The notes beneath the pieces were generated by a model. It saw only the letters and a program-made list of their open reading frames with translations, did no database searches and was not told the DNA's origin. The translations under genes and the position numbers were made by a program. From contig WGMB01000004.1 in assembly GCA_016125275.1 (NCBI GenBank), positions 62,001-126,000 of the forward strand: a stretch of 64,000 nucleotides of DNA. The letters are read 5' to 3'. Within the stretch, counting starts at the first letter, position 1, and each line of letters opens with the position of its first letter. Below, one piece after another: positions 16,205-25,699 of this stretch. The stretch is from Acidobacteriota bacterium. GTDB taxonomy: Bacteria; Acidobacteriota; Terriglobia; Bryobacterales; UBA6623.

Positions 16205-17605
16205 GTGCCGGCCTTCGTCATTCCCTCTTCGGTCTCTCGCCGACGCTTTCTGCGCGGGCTGGGCGTCGCCATGGCCCTGCCTTGGCTCGAATCGACGGCG
16301 CCGGCGGCCGTGGGGCCCGACGGTTCGCTGCGCTTGTCCGAGCCGCCGCTGCGCATGGCCTTCCTGTTCATGCCCAACGGCGTGCGGCCCGACCACTGGA
16401 CCCCCGAAGGCGATGCGGAAGACTACCGGATCACGCCGCACCTGACGGCGCTGGAGCCGCACAAGAGCGAGTTTCTGCTGCTCGAGAACCTGTGGCACGA
16501 GAAGACCGTGGGCCGCAACGGTCACTGGCCCAAGGTGCCGGCCTGGCTGTCGGGCGGCTTTGTGGAGCGCTCCACCGGCCGCGACCTCGACACCGGCGGC
16601 GTTTCGGTGGATCAGGTCGCCGCCAACCACATCGGGACGCTCACGCCGCTGCCGACCTTCGAGCTGGGCCTGGACGCTCCGCGCACCGGCGTCGACAACA
16701 TCGGCGGCGGCTTCGCCCGCATGTACGGCTCCTACATCTCCTGGCGCGACCCGCACACGCCGGCGCCGAAGGAGATCATGCCGCAGCTCGCCTTCGATCG
16801 CCTGTTCCGCACCGGCGGCCGAGCCCCGGCGGGCATATCGAGCGTCGACCCGCAGCACCCTTCCGCCATGGCTTCGCTGCAGCGCGACGACCAGAGCGTG
16901 CTCGACCTGGTGCTGGAGGACGCCAAGGCCTTGCGCGCCAAGGGCAGCGTGGCGGACCGCGCCAAGATCGACGAGTACCTCGAGTCGGTGCGCTCGGTGG
17001 AGCGGCGCATGGAGGCGGCGCTGAAGCCGCAGAAGCGCTGGATCAACGAAGGGAAGTTCGACGTGCCGCGCCCCGGCCCGGGCATTCCCGAAGACCACCT
17101 CGAGCACACCCGCTTGATGCTCGACATTCTGCTGCTGGCGTTCTGGACCGACACGACCCGGGTGGCGACGTTCATGTTCGGCGACGCCCAGACCGGCCGC
17201 GATTTCTCCTTCATCCCCGGCGTGAAGGGCAACTTCCACGGCATCTCGCACCATCGCAACGAGCCCGGCCAGCGCGCCCAGTACGAGGCGATCGTCAACT
17301 GGCACATGGATCAGATCGGCTGGCTGCTGGGCCGGATGTGCGGCCTGGACGAGGGCGGCAAGTCCTTGCTGGACAACTCGATGCTGATGTTCGGTTCGTC
17401 GCTCAAGGACGGTAACCGTCACGACCCCGAAAATTTGCCGCTGATCCTCGCCGGCCGAGCCAAGGGCAAGCTGCGCCCCGGCCGCCGCGTGCGCGCGCCC
17501 GAGAAGACGCCGCTGTGCAATCTGTACTTGACGATGCTCGACATGATGGGCGTCCACGAGGAACGGTTCGGCGATTCCACCGGCCTGCTCGAAGGGCTGT
17601 CCTGA
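16205..17605 (+). CDS. DUF1552 protein with Tat-type signal
   Basis: A 466-residue exported protein of the DUF1552 family. The N-terminus carries a twin-arginine signal (SRRRFLRGLGVAMALPWLES). The body has the family features MAFLFMPNGVRPDHW, a central helical segment (VRSVERRMEAAL) and a C-terminal region with ATFMFGDAQTGRDFSF, HHRNEPGQRAQYE and LMFGSSLKDGNRHDPENLP. The fold is related to DUF1501 and the alkaline phosphatase/sulfatase superfamily; enzyme activity is not established. DUF1552 genes usually sit next to a DUF1592/DUF1588-type cytochrome gene, absent here. Start is GTG at 16205; TAGAAT ends 16 bases upstream. Confidence 0.9.
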   Translation: MPAFVIPSSVSRRRFLRGLGVAMALPWLESTAPAAVGPDGSLRLSEPPLRMAFLFMPNGVRPDHWTPEGDAEDYRITPHLTALEPHKSEFLLLENLWHEKTVGRNGHWPKVPAWLSGGFVERSTGRDLDTGGVSVDQVAANHIGTLTPLPTFELGLDAPRTGVDNIGGGFARMYGSYISWRDPHTPAPKEIMPQLAFDRLFRTGGRAPAGISSVDPQHPSAMASLQRDDQSVLDLVLEDAKALRAKGSVADRAKIDEYLESVRSVERRMEAALKPQKRWINEGKFDVPRPGPGIPEDHLEHTRLMLDILLLAFWTDTTRVATFMFGDAQTGRDFSFIPGVKGNFHGISHHRNEPGQRAQYEAIVNWHMDQIGWLLGRMCGLDEGGKSLLDNSMLMFGSSLKDGNRHDPENLPLILAGRAKGKLRPGRRVRAPEKTPLCNLYLTMLDMMGVHEERFGDSTGLLEGLS

Positions 17606-17608
17606 AGC

Positions 17609-18010
17609 GTGAGCTCCAATCCCATCCTCGGTGCGGCCTTCGGGCTCCTGGCCTTCGTGGTGGTCGGCTTTGCGGCCGCCCTGGGCTACCTGTTTCTGAT
17701 GGGTGGGGCGCTGGACCGCCACGGTCTGGAGAACGTGGGCGCCATCGTCACGCTCCCGATGTTCGCGCTGTTCGCGGGCGGTTTCTGGGTCGCGCTCGAC
17801 TGGATTTTGAGCCGCCGCCGCGGCCCTGTCAGCCCCGGGCGGGCGGCCGGGTACGGCGCGCTGATCGGCCTGGGATTCAGCCTGGTGATCGCCGGTCCCC
17901 AGGGTTTTGGGACGACGGGCGGTTCGGCCTTCGCCAACTACTTCCTCATCGCGGTGACGAGCGGCGGCGCCTGGCTGCACCGTTTGCTGGCCAGCCGGGC
18001 GGAGCGGTAA
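17609..18010 (+). CDS. Small four-helix membrane protein
   Basis: A 133-residue hydrophobic protein beginning at GTG, three bases after the DUF1552 stop. Four membrane segments are expected at about 8-32, 44-68, 80-98 and 108-124. I see no known motif. It is probably co-transcribed with DUF1552. It ends three bases before the stop of the convergent NHL gene. Confidence 0.7.
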   Translation: MSSNPILGAAFGLLAFVVVGFAAALGYLFLMGGALDRHGLENVGAIVTLPMFALFAGGFWVALDWILSRRRGPVSPGRAAGYGALIGLGFSLVIAGPQGFGTTGGSAFANYFLIAVTSGGAWLHRLLASRAER

Positions 18011-18013
18011 GGG

Positions 18014-20839
18014 TCACGGTCGCTCGACGTAGATCGTGAAGGGAACCGACGGTCCGCTGCTAAGCCCGAACACCCCGTAGCCCGCCGGCTCGCCCTCTTC
18101 GAGCGAGGGCATCGAGAATCGCACGCCGATCACGCTCTCCGGCAACCCCTCGACGGTGCGGACCGAAAGGACTTCCGCCTCAACGTCTCGCTCCGCCCCA
18201 TTGAAGAGGACCCGGACGCCCTCGGAAGAGAGCTCCCGAGCCTCCCGCCCGATCGCGGCCGGATCGACGACTCCGGCGACTCCGAGCCCGGTGACCAGGA
18301 ACGTAATCTCGCCTTCGGGCGGGCCGGGCTGTTCGTATAGGTTGCGGGAGCCGTCCGGATTCAAGATGGCCAGCAACTGTGGCGCCGAGGGCGCCATCGC
18401 GATCCCCTCCGCCTCCGACTCCACGCCGTCCACTGTCACACGGACCGTGGCCCTGCCTTCGGAGGAGGTCTCCGCCGGCAGGACGGCGTTGATCTGGCCG
18501 TCGGAGGCGAATAGCAAGGGCGCCGGACGCCCGTCGACCGTCACCGTGACGCCGCCGAGCTCCAGCGGCAGCTGCTGGGACGTTGCGAGATCCGCCGCCA
18601 ATGGCTCGGTCGGTCCCAACCTCACGCCGTAGATCGACACGATCGAGCCCGGCGCGGCGGTCGTTGGGCCGCCATTGGGAAGCCCCAAAAGGAAGTCCGC
18701 GAACGACGAGGCGACTCTCGCGCCCTCGACGCCGTCCAGCTTGATCTGCGGCCGGATCACGTGGTCGCAAGCCTCCGGGGCGACAACCCCTCGCACGACG
18801 TTCGCTTCCGGGTCGGCGATCAACAGGTCGCCGTCGGCCGTCAGCGCCAGTCCGGCCGGCGCTTGGAGCAGCGCTGCGGAGGCGGGGCCCCCATCGCCGG
18901 TGTAACCGGAGCGGTCCGGCTGTCCGGCGATCGTGTTGAGGACGCCCTCGGGCGTCAATCGCCGCACGGTTTCGTCGCGGCTGAAGTAGACGTTGCCGGA
19001 GGCATCGCCCACCAGTCCCGCCGGAGCCCCTCGATCGAGCGAGCTCACAAAGCCGTACGATCCCGAGACCGCCCGGCTCGAGTTTCGGTTCAGGCGCCAC
19101 AGATTGGACTGGATCGGGTTCGACGCCAGCACGCCGCCGGAAGCATCCGGTCCGATCGCAACCTGGTTCCAAAAGAGTCGCTGGTCCGGGATCACCGAGC
19201 CGACTTCGCCGTCGGGAGAGATAGTCCGTACGTTCAGGCGGAGGTCGATGGTGATGGAGGACTCCAAGGAGGGGAGCGTGGCGGGTCGGTCCAGCAGGTA
19301 CACCGTGCCGTCCGTGCCCGCGGCCATCGGACCGAAGCCTTTGAAGCTCGCCTCCCGCAACGGCCCGCCGTCGCCGCAGTCAGTGTCGTCCTCGGCGCAA
19401 GGGCGGAAGGCCGCGATCTGCTCCAGCAGTCCGCTCGACCGCATCCGCAGAATCTCGTCCGCCGTGGAGATGTAGACGTTGTCTTTGGGATCGATCGCCA
19501 GATGCGCGTTGGACAGGTCTCTCGGCAGCGACCGGATCACGCCGGCGCGGTCGATCCAGCGGACGCGCTCCTTCTCGGCGATGAAAATCTCTCCCGAACG
19601 CCGCGCCACGACCTCGCGCGGCTCGAACAGCCGGGCCTCCGCACCGGGCCCGCCATCGCCGCCGGGGCCGTCGAAGCCCAGGCCCGCCAACAATTCCGGG
19701 GCCTCGTTCTCCGCCGTCGGGATCGTGGCGGCAAACAGGCGATCCTGCTCGTCCGCAAACAAGACCCGTCCATCCGCCAGCAACCCGACGCTTCGGGGAC
19801 TCGGCAGATCGAAGCCGAGCTGCAACGTCAACGGAGCCGACAAACTATAGCGCCGGATGACCGGTCCCAATGAGACGGCCCCAATGTCGATCACGATCTG
19901 TTGCGGCCCCGTGGGCGCCGCGGCAACGCGCAGCGGGACCGGGGTGAAGATGACTCCGGGGAACACCCCGCCAATGCCACGCACCGAATCCCCCGGGTCC
20001 AAAAGCACATCCGTATACCCATCGCCAACGGCCAGGCGAATCGGCCTTGAGGGCCCAGCCGATTCGCCCAGCCAGCCCAGCAGCCCCGACGCATAGGTGC
20101 GGGAGAGCCCCGGAATCCCGATGATCCCGAGGTCCAGGTGCGTCCCCATCGTTCCATCCGCGAACACTCGCCGAATCCGCCTCGCCCCCGTCTCGGCAAT
20201 GTAAACCGACCCATCCGGCCCCACCGCCACGTCCCGGGGATCGTTGAGCGGCGTGGCGATCGCCGGTCCGCCGACAGCGTTGATGGAGGGATCCGCCCGC
20301 TCCCCGGTCCCGGCGAAAGGCGTCAGCTCGCCTTCGGCGTCCAGCCGCCAGACGCGGTGATGCTCCGGGTCGGCCAGATACAGTGCGCCGTCCGCTCCCG
20401 CCGCCGGCCCCACTTCGAGGCCCAGGCCCGCTCGGCGCGCGTCGAACAAGCTCGTGGCGGTCCCATCCGCGCCGATGCGCCAAACCCGCCGGGCCCCCCG
20501 GTCGCAGGCATAAACGACGCCCTCGGGCGAAACCGCCAGCCGCGTCGGCTCCCGCAGTCCGGCGGCCGGTCCCGCCAGCGTGGTCACCAAGCCGTCCGGG
20601 GTGATCCGCCGCACCCGCCCGTTGCCGGAATCCGCCGCGTAGATCGAGCCGTCCGGACCGGCTACCGCGTCGGTCAGCCCGTCGAACTCCGCATGGACGG
20701 CCGGTCCCCCGTCGCCGCTGAAGCTGCGCCCGCCGCCGGCGATCGTATCGATCGAGCAGCCCGGGCTTGTCTCGTCCGCCCAGGCGGGCAGGCAGAACAA
20801 CAGCGCCAAGGCGCTCCATCGTCGGATTCGGCTCGTCAC
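18014..20839 (-). CDS. Secreted NHL-repeat protein with TIGR03437 C-terminal domain
   Basis: A 941-residue exported protein. After a signal peptide (RRWSALALLFCLPAWA) come NHL-type propeller repeats over about 700 residues, with recurring GDGGPA blocks (GGGRSFSGDGGPAVHAEF, GLGFDGPGGDGGPGAEARLF, GYTGDGGPASAALLQAPAGL) and D-G-x-x-Y-x-A-D strands. Residues about 715-935 contain the TIGR03437 domain (GSIVSIYGVRLGPTEPLAA, VTVDGRPAPLLFASDGQINA). That architecture is a hallmark of Solibacter-type Acidobacteria. Likely surface-exposed; ligand unknown. I prefer the GTG at 20839; a TTG at 20866 would add nine residues to the signal peptide. The intervening 78 bases before 20918 hold no gene. Confidence 0.9.
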   Translation of the reverse strand: MTSRIRRWSALALLFCLPAWADETSPGCSIDTIAGGGRSFSGDGGPAVHAEFDGLTDAVAGPDGSIYAADSGNGRVRRITPDGLVTTLAGPAAGLREPTRLAVSPEGVVYACDRGARRVWRIGADGTATSLFDARRAGLGLEVGPAAGADGALYLADPEHHRVWRLDAEGELTPFAGTGERADPSINAVGGPAIATPLNDPRDVAVGPDGSVYIAETGARRIRRVFADGTMGTHLDLGIIGIPGLSRTYASGLLGWLGESAGPSRPIRLAVGDGYTDVLLDPGDSVRGIGGVFPGVIFTPVPLRVAAAPTGPQQIVIDIGAVSLGPVIRRYSLSAPLTLQLGFDLPSPRSVGLLADGRVLFADEQDRLFAATIPTAENEAPELLAGLGFDGPGGDGGPGAEARLFEPREVVARRSGEIFIAEKERVRWIDRAGVIRSLPRDLSNAHLAIDPKDNVYISTADEILRMRSSGLLEQIAAFRPCAEDDTDCGDGGPLREASFKGFGPMAAGTDGTVYLLDRPATLPSLESSITIDLRLNVRTISPDGEVGSVIPDQRLFWNQVAIGPDASGGVLASNPIQSNLWRLNRNSSRAVSGSYGFVSSLDRGAPAGLVGDASGNVYFSRDETVRRLTPEGVLNTIAGQPDRSGYTGDGGPASAALLQAPAGLALTADGDLLIADPEANVVRGVVAPEACDHVIRPQIKLDGVEGARVASSFADFLLGLPNGGPTTAAPGSIVSIYGVRLGPTEPLAADLATSQQLPLELGGVTVTVDGRPAPLLFASDGQINAVLPAETSSEGRATVRVTVDGVESEAEGIAMAPSAPQLLAILNPDGSRNLYEQPGPPEGEITFLVTGLGVAGVVDPAAIGREARELSSEGVRVLFNGAERDVEAEVLSVRTVEGLPESVIGVRFSMPSLEEGEPAGYGVFGLSSGPSVPFTIYVERP

Positions 20840-20917
20840 GAAATTGCAGACCCCCGCGGAAATCAATAGCAGCTCGTCACTACACGCCGACGAGGCGGAC
20901 GCCAGCTTCCCGCTCCG

Positions 20918-22480
20918 CTAGCCCTTCGCCTTGATCGGTAAACCGCCTTCCTTCAGCCGCGCCTGGACTTCGCTCACGTTGACTTCATGAGCGCCTACGC
21001 CGGCCTTGGACGCCAAAGCCGCCGCCGCGCCCGCCGCCTCGCCCAGCGCCATCCAAGTGGGCTCCACACGCACCGAGCAGAAGGCCACCCGCGACGCCGA
21101 CAGGCCCACCGGCGCCAGCAGGTTCGTGCACTCGCTCTTCTTGGGCAGCAGCGCTCGGTAGGGCAGCTCGTAGACCGGGCAATGCACCAGGAAGCCCCCT
21201 TCGTTGATCACGCCTTCCTTGGTCGCCAGCCGCCGCACGGCGTGGGAGTCGACCGGAAAGCTCCCCAGTGCGATCGAGTCTTCCTTGCGGTTGTCCTCGT
21301 AGAGGTCCTTCTGCGTCAGCACGAAGTCCCCGACCAGCCGCCGGCCCTCGCGCACGTAGAGCCCGCGCGGCCAGTTGTCGTTGTCGGTGAACTCGTCCTT
21401 CGCCAGGCCCCACTCCCGCATGCTCTCGCGGAGGGCTTCGGGCACGGCGGGCTCGTTCTGTAGGAACCAGATCAGCCGCTCGGTGTAGCCTTTGTGGCGC
21501 TCCCACAGCTCGCGCCGCGAGGTCATGTTGGCCTGCGGGTAGCCGTCGCAGCCGCCCACGTAGCCCCAGTGCACCAGCCGCGCGATCGACTCGTTCATCT
21601 TGCCCTTGTCGTTCGGGATCGCGCCGAAGCCGTAGCGCAGCTCCGGCAGCCGGGCCAGCTCCCGCGCCAGGATCTCGAACTCCGCCGGTGAATAGGCCCG
21701 GGGTTGCTTCTCGAACGGAACCCGGTTGTCGGGATTCTTGGACATGCAGGCCAGCAGATTGGCGGCCTGGAGGTGAGGATCTTCCGAACCGTCCGGGCGC
21801 GCGCCGTCGGACATGCCGTGCAGCATCGGGACCAGAAAGTCCTCGCCGCGGAACGGGCTCACCGGGCTGTGAAAGACGGGAATCTCGAGCTCGCCGGGCG
21901 GATTCTCGATCACCCGGCGCACTCCGGCCAGGGACTCGTTGTACTGCGCGGCGCCTTCCCGGCCCAGCTTCCAAGACGAGCCGGCCTGGCCCAGCAGATC
22001 GCCCATGTAGGTGGCGTCGATGAAGATCTGCGCCTCCAAGCGTCGCCCGTCGGCTCCGCCCAGCGCCGCCAGCGTGCCGCCGGCGCGCTCGAGCCGGGCG
22101 GAGCCGAAGCCGTCCAGCAGCTCCACCCGCTCGGCTTCGAGCCAGGCGCGCAACAGCTTTTCGTGGACGCCCGGCTCGGGCAGCAAGGTTGGAGCGCCGT
22201 AGTGCTCGTCGACCTTGGCGCGCAAGGCGCTGAACAGGCCCCCGTAGGAGCTCTCGTCCATGCGGTTGATCTCGTCGAAGCCCAGCGCGTCGGAGAAGCG
22301 TCCGCCCACATGCCCGCCCGGTTCGACCAAGCCGACCCGGGCGCCAGTCCGCGCCGCGGCGATGGCCGCGGCCACGCCCGCCGGCGTGGAACCGTAGACC
22401 AGGACGTTGAAGCGCGACTGGGCGACGACCGGCCGGGCGACGGCCGCGCCGGCCAGAAAGAAGAACGTTCTCCGCAGCAT
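20918..22480 (-). CDS. Exported FAD-dependent oxidoreductase
   Basis: A 520-residue flavoprotein of the PF12831 (FAD-dependent oxidoreductase) family. A signal peptide (MLRRTFFFLAGAAVARPVVA, with twin Arg at 3-4) precedes the Rossmann motif VLVYGSTPAGVAAAIAAARTG and VGLVEPGGHVGG. IFIDATYMGDLL and a C-terminal LLAPVGLSASRVA block match the family. Members are found in polysaccharide and sugar-acid utilisation loci of Bacteroidetes, Planctomycetes and Acidobacteria; the substrate is unknown. TAAGCT, overlapping the stop codon of the upstream gene, ends seven bases before the ATG. It lies 10 bp downstream of the small secreted protein at 22491. Confidence 0.88.
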   Translation of the reverse strand: MLRRTFFFLAGAAVARPVVAQSRFNVLVYGSTPAGVAAAIAAARTGARVGLVEPGGHVGGRFSDALGFDEINRMDESSYGGLFSALRAKVDEHYGAPTLLPEPGVHEKLLRAWLEAERVELLDGFGSARLERAGGTLAALGGADGRRLEAQIFIDATYMGDLLGQAGSSWKLGREGAAQYNESLAGVRRVIENPPGELEIPVFHSPVSPFRGEDFLVPMLHGMSDGARPDGSEDPHLQAANLLACMSKNPDNRVPFEKQPRAYSPAEFEILARELARLPELRYGFGAIPNDKGKMNESIARLVHWGYVGGCDGYPQANMTSRRELWERHKGYTERLIWFLQNEPAVPEALRESMREWGLAKDEFTDNDNWPRGLYVREGRRLVGDFVLTQKDLYEDNRKEDSIALGSFPVDSHAVRRLATKEGVINEGGFLVHCPVYELPYRALLPKKSECTNLLAPVGLSASRVAFCSVRVEPTWMALGEAAGAAAALASKAGVGAHEVNVSEVQARLKEGGLPIKAKG

Positions 22481-22487
22481 CCCTACT

Positions 22488-22493
22488 AGCTTA
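22488..22493 (-). promoter_or_regulatory. Possible internal -10 element
   Basis: TAAGCT on the minus strand, of which TAA is the stop codon of the upstream gene, with seven bases to the ATG at 22480. It could drive the FAD oxidoreductase alone or be a coincidence of the stop codon. Confidence 0.35.
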
Positions 22494-23072
22494 CGACTTG
22501 GGTTTCGGCGGGCTCATCATGATGTGCGCGCCGGCGGTTCCGGGATACATCAGCCACGGATGCGCCCCGGGCTCGATGGACAGGCCGGTGGATTCCGGCG
22601 TGGCGTAAGGGCTGTAGATGACCCAGCGGAGGTAAGGGTTGACGACTTCGCCCTTGGCGGCGTCCCAGCCGTCGCCGGTGAGCACGTAGAGCAGGCGCGG
22701 CTCGCGCGGCATCGCCACCTTGCCCTCGTCGACTTCCTTCCAGCGGACCTCATGGCGCTCCTTGCCCTTGACGCCTTCGGCGGCGAGCTCGCGGCCGCGC
22801 TTCATGAACGGTTCGAGGTCTTTGTGGTAGCAGGCCACCGAGAAATTCTCGTCCCGCGGGTCGTCGGCCAGACAGATCAGGTCGTTGGAGCCGGCCCGCA
22901 GCTCGACCACCTTGCCGTCGGCCTCCCAGCCGAGCACCGCGGCGGCGTCGCGCCGTTCCGCCGGCGCGGCGGCCAGCGCCGAGGCGATCTGCTGCTTGGC
23001 GGGCAAGGGCTCGCCGGCTTGCAGGAAGGGCGCCGCCAGCAGCGCGGGCAGCAACAGAATCCAAGCTTTCAT
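22491..23072 (-). CDS. Small secreted protein of unknown function
   Basis: A 193-residue protein with a clear signal peptide (MKAWILLLPALLAAPFLQAG). The mature part contains two Cys (LICLADDP and VACYHKD) and a C-terminal His-Trp-rich stretch (PGAHPWLMYPGTAGAHIMM). I do not recognise a family with certainty. It is transcribed toward the FAD oxidoreductase and shares an operon with it. A TATCAT sequence lies about 21 bases upstream of the ATG, giving a leader of perhaps 14 bases with GGAGA as ribosome site. It is divergent from the PHP hydrolase gene. Confidence 0.8.
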   Translation of the reverse strand: MKAWILLLPALLAAPFLQAGEPLPAKQQIASALAAAPAERRDAAAVLGWEADGKVVELRAGSNDLICLADDPRDENFSVACYHKDLEPFMKRGRELAAEGVKGKERHEVRWKEVDEGKVAMPREPRLLYVLTGDGWDAAKGEVVNPYLRWVIYSPYATPESTGLSIEPGAHPWLMYPGTAGAHIMMSPPKPKS

Positions 23073-23155
23073 GCGGTTCGATCTCCGGCGAACATGATAG
23101 CGCCAATCCGGGGCGCGGACACGCGGCCTGCAACGGCGGCGTAACCCTGCGTCGC

Positions 23156-23161
23156 TACCCT
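23156..23161 (+). promoter_or_regulatory. TANNNT -10 element
   Basis: TACCCT, followed by six bases and the GTG at 23168. No -35 seen. The spacing predicts a leaderless mRNA. Confidence 0.4.
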
Positions 23162-23167
23162 GGCGGG

Positions 23168-25699
23168 GTGCAGACGATTCTTCGCAGGCTCTCGCTGGTC
23201 GTGGCGTTCTCCGCGACGGGCTGGCTCGCCCTGACGGCCGAACGCTCCGGCGTGGAGGCTTGCGAGCTCCATCGCGGAAACTTGGCCGAGGCCCCGAGCG
23301 GCAAGGAGGCCGACGGCATCGCCGGCGACTTCGTGCTGCGCAACGACGAGATCGAGCTGCTCATCGGCGGCAACCAGCCCTTGCGTCGCCCCAACATGAA
23401 GATCCTGCCGGAGCATCCCACGCCCGGCTCGCTCTACGACCTCGACCGGCGCGGCGCCGGCAACGACCAGCTCACGGCCTTCCGGCCCGGCGCGGAGAAG
23501 GGAGCGGTCTCGTTCGTCCGCCTCGCAGAGCCCGGTCCAGGCGGAGAGAGGGCGGTCGAAACCGTCCGGACGGCCGCGCTCGGGGAGGGACTGGGCGTGA
23601 CGCATCGCTACGGGCTGCGCCCCGGGGCGCGCCACGTGGAGATCGACTCGACCTGGACGAACGAGAGCGCCGAGCCGCGGAAGATCGACCCGCGTCCGGC
23701 CTGGCACGGTCTCGACAACGAGGCCCGCGCGGGCGCGGTTCGCACCGGCGACTCGGTCGACCCGTTCGACAAGCGCGGCTACGCCTGGGCGCCGTTGGAG
23801 CCGGCCGAGCTGCCCGACGCGTTGACCCTGCAGCCGGGCGAATCCGCGACCGTGCGGCTGGCGCTGGCCGTGGCCGGCTCTCCGCTGGAGGCCTACGGCG
23901 TGATCGCGGATCTGCTGGGCCCCGCCCTCGCCGTCAGCGGCCGCGCCGTCGACCGCGAGGGCCGCCCGGCCCTTCACGGCGCCGTCTTCGCCACCGTCGC
24001 CGGAACCCGCTTGACGGCCTACCCCGACGCTGAGGGCCGCTACGCCTTTCGGCTGCCGCCGGGCGCCTATGAGGTGACCTTCGAGGACCTCGGCCGGCCG
24101 TCCCAGACCAAGCGCGTCGAGCTGAGCCGCTCCGACATCGAGCTCGACTGGGACCTGCCGCCGGCCTCGCGCGTGGAGGTCACGATTCGCGACGCCGAGG
24201 GCCGTCCGTCGCCCGGCAAAGTGCAGTTTCTGGGCGAGGGCTCCACGCCGAATCCCGACTTCGGTACGCCGCGGCGGGCGCACGGCGCCAGCCACCAGTA
24301 TCAGACGCACGACGGCCGCTTCGAGCAGCAGATCCCGCCCGGCGACTACCTGTTGCGCGTGACGCTGGGGCCGGGGTACGACCTGTTCGAGCAGCGGATC
24401 TCGGTTCCCCCGGGCGAGAGCGTCCGGGCGGAGGCGCGCCTGGAACGCGTGGTCGATACGACGGGCTGGGTCTCCACCGACTTCCACGCCCACTCCACCC
24501 CCTCGGGCGACAACTATTGCCGCACCGAGGATCGCCTGATCAACCTGGCCGCCGAGCACATCGAGTTCGCGCCGACCACCGAGCACAACCGTATCTACGA
24601 CTGGCAGCCGTTGATCGACCGGTTGGGGCTCGGCGACCGCATCCGGACCATTCCCGGCATCGAGCTCACCGGCTGGGGACAGCACTTCAACGCCTTTCCG
24701 CTGCGGCCCGACCCGGCCGTGCAGAACGGCGGCGCTCCAATGTGGCAATACGATCCGCGCCTGACCGCTATCGTATTGCGCGACTGGAACACGCCCACCC
24801 TCGGCGGCGAGGATCAGCTAGACATCGAGGCCAACGCCAACGCCCGCCGGGGCGCGCCGGTCCCGGTCACCCTCGACCGCTGGGTGCAGGCCAACCACCC
24901 GGACGTGCAGCACGTCTTCTTCGATCGCGACCAGGACGGCGTGGCCGACGGCGGATTTCAGGGCTTCGAGCGGCTCATCGACGCCGCTGAAGTCTGGAGT
25001 GCGGAGATCCTCAACCCCCAACCCTACGTCGAATCGCCCCGCCGCCCCGGGCGCCGGTTTGCGAACCGCACCTTCTACTGGCTGCAAATGCTCAAACAGG
25101 GCCGACACGTCTGGTGCGTGGCCGTCTCCGACGCGCACGGCATCTTTGGCGGCGGCGTGGGGGCCTGGCGCACCTACGCGCCGAGCTCGCACGACGAGCC
25201 CGGCGCCATCGACCCTGCGGAGATCATCCGCAACGCCAAGGCCGGCCAGATGATGATCACCAACGGACCGTTTCTCACCGTGGAGACCGCCGACGGCCGT
25301 CCGATCGGCTCCACCATCCACGCCGAGGGCTTCGTCGACCTGAAGGTCAAGGTGCAAGCGGCGAACTGGATCGACGTCGATCGCGTGCAGGTGCTGGTCA
25401 ACGGCCGCATGCCCGCCGCGCGCAACTTCACCGCGCGGACCCACCCGTCGATGTTTCGGCCCGGCGTCGTCCGATTCGAGCAGACGATCCGTGTGCCGCT
25501 CCAGGAAGACGCCCACCTGATCGTGGCGGCAGTGGGCGAGAACGCCTCGGTCTCCAAAGGTTGGGGGCTCAACCCGCAAGGCCGAATGAGGCCCACGGCC
25601 TACACCAACCCCGTCTACGTCGACGTGGGCCACGACGGCTTCCGCGCCAACGGCGATACGCTGGGGCATCCGCTGCCGGTCTGGCGCGACGGCGACTAG
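23168..25699 (+). CDS. Exported CehA/McbA-type PHP-fold metallohydrolase
   Basis: An 843-residue secreted protein. After a signal peptide the N-terminal 250 residues are beta-rich, residues about 260-340 form a carboxypeptidase-regulatory-like domain (AVDREGRPALHGAVFATVAG, YAFRLPPGAYEVTFEDLG), and a PHP-type hydrolase domain starts near 440. Metal-binding motifs are DFHAHSTPSGDN, APTTEHNRI, IPGIELTGWGQHFN, ANHPD and VSDAHGIFGGG. The family includes carbaryl and methyl-carbamate hydrolases, but most members are of unknown substrate. Its end overlaps the convergent GNAT gene by a shared CTAG. The start is GTG. Confidence 0.87.
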   Translation: MQTILRRLSLVVAFSATGWLALTAERSGVEACELHRGNLAEAPSGKEADGIAGDFVLRNDEIELLIGGNQPLRRPNMKILPEHPTPGSLYDLDRRGAGNDQLTAFRPGAEKGAVSFVRLAEPGPGGERAVETVRTAALGEGLGVTHRYGLRPGARHVEIDSTWTNESAEPRKIDPRPAWHGLDNEARAGAVRTGDSVDPFDKRGYAWAPLEPAELPDALTLQPGESATVRLALAVAGSPLEAYGVIADLLGPALAVSGRAVDREGRPALHGAVFATVAGTRLTAYPDAEGRYAFRLPPGAYEVTFEDLGRPSQTKRVELSRSDIELDWDLPPASRVEVTIRDAEGRPSPGKVQFLGEGSTPNPDFGTPRRAHGASHQYQTHDGRFEQQIPPGDYLLRVTLGPGYDLFEQRISVPPGESVRAEARLERVVDTTGWVSTDFHAHSTPSGDNYCRTEDRLINLAAEHIEFAPTTEHNRIYDWQPLIDRLGLGDRIRTIPGIELTGWGQHFNAFPLRPDPAVQNGGAPMWQYDPRLTAIVLRDWNTPTLGGEDQLDIEANANARRGAPVPVTLDRWVQANHPDVQHVFFDRDQDGVADGGFQGFERLIDAAEVWSAEILNPQPYVESPRRPGRRFANRTFYWLQMLKQGRHVWCVAVSDAHGIFGGGVGAWRTYAPSSHDEPGAIDPAEIIRNAKAGQMMITNGPFLTVETADGRPIGSTIHAEGFVDLKVKVQAANWIDVDRVQVLVNGRMPAARNFTARTHPSMFRPGVVRFEQTIRVPLQEDAHLIVAAVGENASVSKGWGLNPQGRMRPTAYTNPVYVDVGHDGFRANGDTLGHPLPVWRDGD

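Noticed and set aside
23073-23110. GGTTCGATC in a leader, resembling a tRNA T-loop
   Set aside because: No acceptor or anticodon stem can be formed around it. Other GTTCGA copies lie inside coding sequence.
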